Shown here: in pieces, positions 8,901 to 16,103 of the stretch
Layout: every line of letters starts with the position of its first letter
How positions within the stretch are numbered: the stretch's first letter is position 1
Assembly (NCBI GenBank): GCA_017430235.1
Contig: JAFRNH010000031.1
Location: forward strand, 1 to 64,000
DNA: 64,000 bases
Direction: 5' to 3'
Source: Paludibacteraceae bacterium
GTDB lineage: Bacteria > Bacteroidota > Bacteroidia > Bacteroidales > Paludibacteraceae
Notes under the pieces: model-generated
Databases searched by the model: none
What the model was told of the DNA's origin: nothing
The model's input: only the letters and a program-made list of their open reading frames with translations
Made by a program: the position numbers and the translations under genes

Positions 8901-10506
8901 TCTCCTTTACGGACACACGGAAATTCGCCTTGTAAGAGCACAAGAACTCATCAATAACTTCCACCACGAAGACTTGCGATGCATCTATTCTCTTTCTAAT
9001 TTGCATCGTCGTATCGCCCGTATCCCATTTATATCTACTCTTATTGGAAGCACCGATAGCAATCAAATTAATGGTATCTCCACGACACACACTACTTTCA
9101 GATGAAATGTTCAATTTAGGGAAATAACGCACATCAACGATTTTCTCTATAGATGCAGTACATCCCAAAACCGTCTGCACCGTCAATGACACGTTATAAT
9201 CCTTCGGATCCATATACATAGCATCAGGTTCCCTCACAGCGGAGGTTTTTCCATTTCCAAAATCCCAATAATAACCAGAGATCTCATCTCCCACGATGTC
9301 ATCCTTGATATTTTTAAAGTGAACAAGACCCTCACAATCATTCTCGAATTCGAAATCCAAAGTAGCATTCATCTCTTCCAAGATAGTTGTCAACTTCACT
9401 TCCGATTTACAATCATCAGAGTTGTAGACTGTACATTGGATCTCATCACCTGGCACTTTCAAATCGTTAGCAATTGTAGCGATAGAAGGATCATCTGGAT
9501 CAACACTTATATTTACATTGTTTTTACTTTTCCACTCATACTTGCTAAAACCTTTTGGAGCATAGAACACAGCATCTTCGTTGATACAGTTTTTCACTGT
9601 CAACTCCAACTTTCTAGTCTCTGCCCAGAAATAACCATACGAACGGTGTTTACCACCTGATATCGTTTCACCACCCATAGTGCTTGTTTTGGAACTCAAG
9701 CAATCACGGTTGATAATCTCGATGGTTACCTCCTCACCAATGTGATTTGACAAGTCAAAGTTTCCGTATGTCCATGGAACATACGCAAACTCATAGAGGT
9801 CGCCATTTCTATGCAATGGAGAAGATGGACATTGGCCCTCGTCTGCAGCCAATTTCAAGGCCACTTTATTCGTTCCAGATGCGTTTACTTTAAAGTTACC
9901 GCACTGCAAAAGGGAACTAACACCCGTAGCTGGATTATACAAACTTACATTCATTTGGAATGTAGGATATTGATCTCCAGTATGTTCCGTGCGAGCCGTA
10001 CCTGTACCTACCAAGTCAGGACAGTGCATAACAACAGCATAACGATAAGTCAACAGTGTAGTGTTCTCTGTTACAACAAACTTATACACCATTCTCTCTG
10101 CCATTGCATTTTTCACACCTTGATTCTCGGCAGCCTCCATAGAGCCTATTCGAGCAGTCATTTTTCCTTCCGGATTGGTAGATGTTAGATAACAACGCAT
10201 GTTGTCATCAGGCACATCCTGCGCATTGTTCTTTATACTAAAATGTCTTCTGTTTTCCGCACCCATTTCTGCACGTGCCGGAGTCCATGTATCGAACTTA
10301 TATGTGCTATCTGTCGTATCAAAATAGAATCCACCCGTGTAACACTCCCATCCATCGAAGTTTCCATTTTCAAAACTAAGATTCGGAGTGTCTATGTTCG
10401 ATCTATCTATCTGCGAATAGGCACTTACCATCATAATGAACGGCACCAACATTGCCATCCAATATTTACGCTTGTTGGTTGAACCAATAATTAGATTTAA
10501 GGACAT
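5917..10506 (-). CDS. Giant Ig/PKD-repeat surface protein with T9SS type B sorting domain
   Basis: 1,529 residues from ATG 10506 (an upstream in-frame GTG at 10536 is less likely). A signal peptide ends near VSAYSQ. Then come: an N-terminal region of about 330 residues; a PKD-like domain (YYWDFGNGKTS) near residue 400; some twelve Ig-like repeats of about 80 residues with the pattern G-x3-VCxGDxxxLxAxGAxxYxW and one Cys pair each; another PKD-like segment; and a C-terminal gliding/CHU_C-type sorting domain (FTPNGDELNDRF, then IFNRLGEVVFEG, WDGTYDGKPCPWGVY). T9SS should export and anchor it at the cell surface. The repeats suggest an adhesin or filament, but no ligand can be inferred. PorP/SprF follows in the same transcript. 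Confidence 0.9.
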   Translation of the reverse strand: MSLNLIIGSTNKRKYWMAMLVPFIMMVSAYSQIDRSNIDTPNLSFENGNFDGWECYTGGFYFDTTDSTYKFDTWTPARAEMGAENRRHFSIKNNAQDVPDDNMRCYLTSTNPEGKMTARIGSMEAAENQGVKNAMAERMVYKFVVTENTTLLTYRYAVVMHCPDLVGTGTARTEHTGDQYPTFQMNVSLYNPATGVSSLLQCGNFKVNASGTNKVALKLAADEGQCPSSPLHRNGDLYEFAYVPWTYGNFDLSNHIGEEVTIEIINRDCLSSKTSTMGGETISGGKHRSYGYFWAETRKLELTVKNCINEDAVFYAPKGFSKYEWKSKNNVNISVDPDDPSIATIANDLKVPGDEIQCTVYNSDDCKSEVKLTTILEEMNATLDFEFENDCEGLVHFKNIKDDIVGDEISGYYWDFGNGKTSAVREPDAMYMDPKDYNVSLTVQTVLGCTASIEKIVDVRYFPKLNISSESSVCRGDTINLIAIGASNKSRYKWDTGDTTMQIRKRIDASQVFVVEVIDEFLCSYKANFRVSVKESPMLLIKGDDEVCLGDTATLTAIEYGNTTGETVSFIWDIGTTDAQMKARPLQDNTVYTVTASYSNGCYSEMSKTIRVNPLPEVNITGDGLICQNDPAKLQANVLSSNGSVTYVWKDLFNGPSRTVYPDTTTEYSVTCVDEKNCISRPAEFTVKVKDLPDVKITGDSAICEGKSTTLTVTGVGSNVTWYDGTSGQTTIVRTPTQDTIYWVEGVSNNCKGRAEFKVKLLNVPTVWIEGNTTICQGDTTRLYARGADSYSWNTSDNTDSIDVHPYSMSDYFVTGTTTNGGCVGTASIKVTVNEPPKITITGDREVCDGDDAQVSVSGASEYFWSNNAYGPKITLKITKDDTLTVRCVDDNLCESTAKWTIKMKELPVLSYTGETAVCSGQIVTITASGANTYEWQDGTGTSVFSRVLENDMELKVKGVINGCSSSMIIPVSILPVPSLWVSGSGVTGVCAGDSASLIGHGADYYQWSNGQKTDTITIYPTNSTEYSLYGYTDKGCEVMIPVPVKVNPNPMVYTKGDLKACQGSLATIEAFDGNAETAGFSWSSGNVGSVITPMIMSDTSFTVTAENKYGCKATAVHEIALTELPELTYAGRTTVCLGESTTIQGGGALTYSWSDGVNEYSGSSINVTPKTNMLLRMTGSNVSNCPASIDIQIVVQSLPSIYISGDSAVCLGDEFSLYASGADTYKWNTGDETSSITYNTSSSAEYTVYGTNAQGCTSKASKVVQVRPSPTVTIEKGPQSGCPGLPDTVHLYARGAEVYRWTSEPYSASVALNGLTANLAATIDGPTQMIVEGTDVFGCKGTAKVDVDLIPRREIEFSVSPDFVEEGSSNVRFNGVFPKTSKWYWETGDNMKEEKGVNTSHFYDPNAADSFIVRVRAIDEFGCEYTGKSTVYTWLDFWAAEGFTPNGDELNDRFKFYGGEFIDEFSFIIFNRLGEVVFEGQSINDEWDGTYDGKPCPWGVYGWYCKYKSGYKGINKEGERRGSVSLIR

Positions 10507-10887
10507 AAATATATCTGCTTTCACTAAAAAATTCACGATGTAAAATCTCTATCACCTTGTCTAAAATAAAAAGTAATGAACAATTTACAACCTCATACTT
10601 TTTAATTTTCCCTATTACTCATCATCTGCAAAGATGATATTTTTATTTTTCATTTCATAATAAATGTGAAAAAAAATGTTTGAAATTCAACGAACGACCA
10701 TTTTTTTACAACGAAAATTTATCTCACTTATCTTGTGTTTTATCGTATAATACCCTATTTAAAACGAAGCAGAGACGATGTACTCACCGCCTCTGCATTT
10801 TATTTTACTTATTCCTTTATTCCCCCTCTCAACGTCCACTTGATTTGGACATTTCATCATTACTCGAAACGTAATATTTCACCAGGT
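10507..10887. other. Intergenic stretch between barrel/OmpA-like gene and giant adhesin gene
   Basis: About 380 bp of AT-rich sequence. It contains a terminator-like hairpin (10769-10796, listed separately) and a short 7-bp hairpin, ATCATCT/AGATGAT, at 10621-10638. Within that hairpin on the minus strand, CATCTTTG resembles a -7 box with one mismatch and no good -33 box. A promoter for the adhesin-porP pair is expected here but is not convincingly visible. No gene is supported. Confidence 0.5.
10761..10796 (-). terminator. Probable terminator after the barrel/OmpA-like gene
   Basis: On the minus strand GCAGAGGCG pairs with CGTCTCTGC (9 bp including one G-U) around a 10-nt loop, followed by TTCGTTTT. 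It lies about 90 bp after the stop at 10888. The T-run is interrupted, so termination may be partial. Confidence 0.5.
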
Positions 10888-12468
10888 TCAATTACCTGAA
10901 TATACCACCTGATTAGGTCGCACACCATAAGAGATCAGTTGGTTCTTTATTTTGGAGAAATAAACCATATTCTTCTTAATAAGATACTTATTTTGCGCTG
11001 AATTTGAAGTTACATCCTCCAATGTCACCTTTGCTTTAGGATTACTTTTCAGATATTTCGCCACCATTTGCAAATCATTCTGCATAGAAGGTGTCAATTC
11101 CGCTTCTCCTGGATCTTTAAACTCTAACATGACATAGAACGCATTAGAGCATCGAGCCTTAATCTTCTTTTTGCGGACAGTAACCGAACCAATCTTTTGT
11201 GCTGGTATGTCAGACTCAATCTGAAGTTTTGATTTCTCCTCCTCTACTACGGTTGGCTCTGTTTTTACAGGTTCCTCATTATTCGTCTGCTCTTGTTTCT
11301 GCGCCGTTTGCTGGTTGACAGCCGACGATTTACTACTATTATTAGAAGAAGTATTCGACTTAGCTGAAGAACCGCTCTTCATACTTGCAGGCTGACTCTT
11401 CTTGCTGTTTGTAGAAGGTGTCCAAATCTTCAAGCCATCTGCTTTTGCTGTAGAATCGGCAAGCCATTTATAGTTGATGTCGATAACATCCTCGCAAGTA
11501 GTATCAACAGGCACCACCACAACTTTTGGAGCCTCTTCCTCCTCCACCACTTCAGGCTCTGGAGTGATAAGAGTGTCCAAATCATACTGAGCAGCCTGTA
11601 CCAACTTTCCTCTATCATCTGATTTAAACTGATAAACAAAACCTATTGTGGCACCCGCCTTGAACAAACGCATTTTATCACTCAAATCAGAAGAGAAACT
11701 ATTCTGAGGATACTTATCCGATGTGGAATCGTAAAAGACATCATTCTCATTCTGTGCTATGAAATTAGTAGCACTCAAAGAGGCATATACACCCAAATAG
11801 AAACGCCAATGGTTATCTATCATACGGGAAAAACCTATTTCCGCAAAAGGAGAAATACCCACCTTTTTACAAATAAACTCACCATTTACATTGTACCTAT
11901 CTTTCTTGAATCCATGATTTGGCATATCATGGAATAAGACATTCAGTTCTTCGTAATATGCCGTTGTCGTCAGATTTCCTTCCGAATAATACTTATGCAA
12001 CAACATAGGTATTTCTACAGCAGCACCCACATTAACTCTCATATCCCAATACCATCCAAGTTGAAACTGAGTTCTGAATGAAATCGGTATAGATATCGAA
12101 GCAACTCTCTGAGTCTCATTTAGGTGATCCTTAACGTACAAGACATAAGTGTAATTATAATTCGACTCGTCCGTTTGTTTTTTTCCATCAGCCAAATCAT
12201 AATCGGGCAATTTATATCTTGAAGTATAAAGATTGCAATAAGCACCTATTCCCGCTCCAAAATTTTTATGGAAATAATAAGCGTAATTCAATCCTATTTT
12301 ACCACCCATTCCTATCTTACTCTCTCCCCAATTAGGGTTATATAGCATGGTATGAACGCCACCACCCATGTCGAACATTAAGTGGGAGCCATCTATTTGC
12401 GCATTGAGTTGTGACATATTCAAGAAGAAGATGACAACCGAACATATTATGTAAATAATCTTCTTCAT
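10888..12468 (-). CDS. Outer-membrane barrel protein with degenerate OmpA-like C-terminus
   Basis: 526 residues. A signal peptide (ends near LNAQ) is followed by about 270 residues of alternating aromatic/glycine-rich strands (GIGAYCNLYTSRY, GWYWDMRVNVG, GATIGFVYQF), a barrel pattern. Next is a low-complexity Ser/Asn/Lys/Glu linker (about 330-410), then a C-terminal piece resembling the OmpA peptidoglycan-binding fold (LQMVAKYLKSNPKAKVTL, then NKYLIKKNM...LISYGVRPNQVVYSG). The usual GHTD..G and arginine signatures are missing and the domain stops early, so peptidoglycan binding may be lost. Its ATG overlaps the TGA of the GLUG protein by 4 bp, implying translational coupling. Confidence 0.75.
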   Translation of the reverse strand: MKKIIYIICSVVIFFLNMSQLNAQIDGSHLMFDMGGGVHTMLYNPNWGESKIGMGGKIGLNYAYYFHKNFGAGIGAYCNLYTSRYKLPDYDLADGKKQTDESNYNYTYVLYVKDHLNETQRVASISIPISFRTQFQLGWYWDMRVNVGAAVEIPMLLHKYYSEGNLTTTAYYEELNVLFHDMPNHGFKKDRYNVNGEFICKKVGISPFAEIGFSRMIDNHWRFYLGVYASLSATNFIAQNENDVFYDSTSDKYPQNSFSSDLSDKMRLFKAGATIGFVYQFKSDDRGKLVQAAQYDLDTLITPEPEVVEEEEAPKVVVVPVDTTCEDVIDINYKWLADSTAKADGLKIWTPSTNSKKSQPASMKSGSSAKSNTSSNNSSKSSAVNQQTAQKQEQTNNEEPVKTEPTVVEEEKSKLQIESDIPAQKIGSVTVRKKKIKARCSNAFYVMLEFKDPGEAELTPSMQNDLQMVAKYLKSNPKAKVTLEDVTSNSAQNKYLIKKNMVYFSKIKNQLISYGVRPNQVVYSGN

Positions 12469-15400
12469 TTTACAGAAAATTTAGTGCCAAGAATATCATC
12501 ATCGTACAATTCTATATAAAGTATATACCATCCTGGTTGCAAAGAAGAAACATCTAGTTTCTTTAAGTCATCCACACGAAGTAATACTCTACCATAATTA
12601 TCAGAAATATAAATCGATTTCACAGAATCTCCATTGAAATTATGTAAATCGACATGAATCTCATCGCCCTTAGAGACTGGATTTGGTGTAACTGAAATGC
12701 TTCTGGATGAGCTTCTTGTTACTGCTTTCTTTATAAACAATGGGCAGAAGGTCTCATAAGATCCATCTACTCTATAAGCCTTAGCCGAGTATGCACCAGG
12801 CTTCAAACCTTCTGGACAATACAAGTATTGATTTGTTTCATATTCTTGTCTTTGTCCATTATAATACCATTGATAAGATTCATACTCTGAATCTGGATTA
12901 GCTATAGCCAACACATCACCCCATCCGACCATCTCAATAATCTCAGAATGTTTAGGAACTAATGTGTCCACAATTCTTTTCTCACATCCATTCAAAGAGG
13001 CCAAGACTTCCAACACGAAGCCATCAGACTCCGAAGGAATGAACCGCCAATAAGAAGGCTCTCTATAAATTACGCCATCCTCCTTTAGGGTGTCAGAGTT
13101 GATAATCCATGTATAATGAGTGGCACCCGTCATTTCCACCTTCAATGTTTCATTTGCGCAGAAAAACTCTGGCACTTCATAATGGATCCTACGATAATCT
13201 GCCTTTACGACAATTTTCGCCACAATCTCCGTCGAGTCTTTCCACTTCAACGTCTGAATTGTACCATCATCTTCTGGGGTAAATACATTTCCTTCATATA
13301 AAGCATCCGGACATACATACAAGACTGTATCATATCCTGTTTTGGCTGCAATTAATGTGTCATACATTTGATGAGAGCATCCATCTCTTGTAATAGAGAT
13401 CTTTAATGAATGTCCATTTTTGTATGAGATATCTACAGGGAAGGCCACCGTCGTTCCATAACGAATGGTTCCATCATCCAACCTCCATACTGAATTTGGA
13501 GAAGGAGGGAAAAGCGTTATCGTCAGCACTTCACCCACGTAGAACGAATCTTTCCTATTGATTGTCATATCATCAAAATTCGTATTCAATATGATGGTTG
13601 CATTTTCATACAACGTATCGTTCCACAGCAACTGTTTCTTAGTTGAATCGTCGGCAGATGTAAACACATTGCCATAGTAATCCATATTCGGACAAACATA
13701 GAATATCGTATCTTTCTTTACTGAATATCTCAAAATAGGATAACCATTATTCTCCCCTTTTTTATCCACGGCCCACTTCAGATAAGAGGGGTTGTTCTGA
13801 CCATCCACCCATCCATTCAGAGCCTCAACAAAATCGGTTGTCTCATACACAGGTTTGGTCAATGTGCAATTACGTCCAGAACCTGTAAACAAAGCATTTT
13901 CCAAACCTTCCGCAGATATACTATCCGCACAAGAGTATAAGAATCCATACGTAGGCAATCCTTCATCAGACATAGTAGGTTGACTACACGTTTTATAGCA
14001 ATTATAAACTCTTCCTGCTTCTTGATAACCAACGACACTCATCACGTCCACATAGGCTGTGTTATACGAATTAGCCAGGACTCCCGCTTCTTTCAAGTAT
14101 CCAATCAGACCGCCACCATGCGCAGATGCAGGAGCATCTAACATCGTCACATATCCTCTGTTGGCACAATTTATCACCTTTGCTTTATTCGAACTCAAAC
14201 AACCAACGACACCTCCTGCTGCAGCACAGAATCCATTCACTTCCGCCTCATTCACACAGGCATCCACCAATCCGAAATTGTCGCCAACTACACCTCCCAC
14301 ATACGTTTCCGCACTCTTATTTTCTTTATAATCCCAATAATCCAAATATACGATTCCATTGGTTCGACATCCGCTGATAGAGCCCTTGTTAATTCCGACA
14401 ATACCGCCCAAGTATAATGACGTACAATCTTCTGAAACCCCATCCAAATAGATGGCTCCGCCACAACTACAATTGGATATTTCTCCATTATTCACAACTG
14501 CCAACATACCTGCTTGTACACTCTTCAACGCATAGACATAAAAGTATGTGTTTTTAACTTTTAGATTCTTGATGGTTCCATTGTTACTATTCACAAGACC
14601 AGCATGAGCAGAGGTGTCTTCCATAAACAAGCCACTAATCGATTTTTCCTTTCCATCAAATGTACCTTGGAAGTTCTTCATTGGAGTCCATTTATATTCA
14701 CCCATGTCCACATCTGCCATCAAGCACACCTCTTTATCTTTTAACGAACTCTGTCGTGCACCATTCAATCCGTTTGTGACAGATATCATCCAAGCCAATG
14801 CCTTATTATCCAACAATAAAATGGTGTTACCATCTTCAATATACGTTCTCGGACGTTCCTTCACCACATCGACCCATTTGGTTGTCGGTTTCGAATGTTG
14901 TTTTTCGCCATCATCCATTGTAATAAGCAATTTCGGATAGCCTTTATTTTCATTCTCCGTATCTGTAATCCATGTTGCCAAATCATCTGCTGATTGGGAT
15001 TTCACCCAAGCATTCAAAGCTGTTGGGAAGTCATACGTATCATATACCATGTCAACAAGTGCACATTTCCTGCCTTTTCCGCGGAATCCATAATCTGCCA
15101 TAGATAAAGACGAAATACTATCCAAACAGGCATAGACATAAGAATTATTGGAAACCGAACTACCCTCGCCCAACGTGATATGAGAGGAGGTGGAATAACA
15201 ATTCTGTACGGAACCCTCTTTCATCATGCCCACCAAGCCATTTCCATCAACAGAAGCTATACAATAACTGTTTATCAATTTTGAATCGTCTGTCATCATC
15301 GTACCAACGATTCCTCCGCAACAGATCGATCCACCTCTTATGACACCAGTGGAGGCACAATTCATCACCACTCCATAATTCATGGCAACGATTCCTCCCA

Positions 15401-16103
15401 TGCTTTGGCAATAGCCATCAATAGTAGCTTTGTTAACACAGTTCTTTATAGTACCATAGTTATAAGAAACGATACCTCCATAATAACTGTTATCCAGTAC
15501 ATTTCCAGATAAAATCCATTTACCTGCTATTCGACAACCATCCACCACACCATAGTTGTTGGCTACAACACAACCTACAGAAATTTCAGAAGAGGAGATA
15601 TATGACATTTCCGAAAAAGTCGCACTACAATTCTGCACTGTTCCATAGTTGTCGACAACAAACGAGGAGAAAGATTTGTCTTTGTATTGTTCGACCCATT
15701 GACCGATAACGCCATCATTTCGTTTCAAGTTTTTGATAACTCCCTTATTTACTTTGCAAAAGGTGCAACTTGAATCCACCATACTGGTGATACTCTTTCC
15801 ATTTCCATCAAAGACTCCTTCGAATGTAGATATAAACATAGGGAAAGCATGCTCAGCCATGTTCACATCTCTGACCAAAAAGATAGTTTTACCCGCAAAT
15901 GTAGATTTACGTGCTCTGTTCAATCCATTACTAACCGATGCAACCCAAGCTACTGCTCGATTGTCATTCAAAAAGATTGTATCATTTCTCTCTATATAAG
16001 AGTCTGGCTTCGCAACAATCACATCCGTCCAACTGTCTGCCACCGCGGAAACACTAAGCAGCAGAGAGATGCAACATATAATATATTTAGTCATGTCTTT
16101 CAT
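12465..16103 (-). CDS. GLUG-repeat surface protein with T9SS type A sorting domain
   Basis: 1,212 residues with a signal peptide (MTKYIICCISLLLSVSAVAD; start ATG 16103 or 16094). The first 800 or so residues are two copies of one unit of about 390 residues. Each opens with SWTDV or KWVDV, then a VNMAEH/VDMGEY segment, FDGNGKSI or FDGKEKSI, and a run of GLUG-type beta-helix repeats (GGIVSYNYGTIKNC and similar). Two smaller repeats follow (FYVCPNMDYYGNVFT, LYVCPDALYEGNVFT). The end, with ITVTPNP-like ISVTPNPVSKGDEI and YILYIELYDD, is a type A T9SS sorting domain. It is likely a secreted or surface-bound beta-helical protein. It overlaps both neighbours, so the three genes form one translational unit. 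Confidence 0.86.
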   Translation of the reverse strand: MKDMTKYIICCISLLLSVSAVADSWTDVIVAKPDSYIERNDTIFLNDNRAVAWVASVSNGLNRARKSTFAGKTIFLVRDVNMAEHAFPMFISTFEGVFDGNGKSITSMVDSSCTFCKVNKGVIKNLKRNDGVIGQWVEQYKDKSFSSFVVDNYGTVQNCSATFSEMSYISSSEISVGCVVANNYGVVDGCRIAGKWILSGNVLDNSYYGGIVSYNYGTIKNCVNKATIDGYCQSMGGIVAMNYGVVMNCASTGVIRGGSICCGGIVGTMMTDDSKLINSYCIASVDGNGLVGMMKEGSVQNCYSTSSHITLGEGSSVSNNSYVYACLDSISSLSMADYGFRGKGRKCALVDMVYDTYDFPTALNAWVKSQSADDLATWITDTENENKGYPKLLITMDDGEKQHSKPTTKWVDVVKERPRTYIEDGNTILLLDNKALAWMISVTNGLNGARQSSLKDKEVCLMADVDMGEYKWTPMKNFQGTFDGKEKSISGLFMEDTSAHAGLVNSNNGTIKNLKVKNTYFYVYALKSVQAGMLAVVNNGEISNCSCGGAIYLDGVSEDCTSLYLGGIVGINKGSISGCRTNGIVYLDYWDYKENKSAETYVGGVVGDNFGLVDACVNEAEVNGFCAAAGGVVGCLSSNKAKVINCANRGYVTMLDAPASAHGGGLIGYLKEAGVLANSYNTAYVDVMSVVGYQEAGRVYNCYKTCSQPTMSDEGLPTYGFLYSCADSISAEGLENALFTGSGRNCTLTKPVYETTDFVEALNGWVDGQNNPSYLKWAVDKKGENNGYPILRYSVKKDTIFYVCPNMDYYGNVFTSADDSTKKQLLWNDTLYENATIILNTNFDDMTINRKDSFYVGEVLTITLFPPSPNSVWRLDDGTIRYGTTVAFPVDISYKNGHSLKISITRDGCSHQMYDTLIAAKTGYDTVLYVCPDALYEGNVFTPEDDGTIQTLKWKDSTEIVAKIVVKADYRRIHYEVPEFFCANETLKVEMTGATHYTWIINSDTLKEDGVIYREPSYWRFIPSESDGFVLEVLASLNGCEKRIVDTLVPKHSEIIEMVGWGDVLAIANPDSEYESYQWYYNGQRQEYETNQYLYCPEGLKPGAYSAKAYRVDGSYETFCPLFIKKAVTRSSSRSISVTPNPVSKGDEIHVDLHNFNGDSVKSIYISDNYGRVLLRVDDLKKLDVSSLQPGWYILYIELYDDDILGTKFSVK

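Noticed and set aside
5917..10506. Many plus-strand frames of 60-174 codons opposite the giant surface protein genes
   Set aside because: They are antisense shadows of long, repeat-rich genes: no signal peptides, no family motifs, no promoters or starts with context, and composition dictated by the opposite strand.
10507..10536. GTG start of the giant adhesin at 10536
   Set aside because: It lengthens an already long signal-peptide n-region with acidic and aromatic residues; ATG 10506 gives a more usual start. The matter is not settled.
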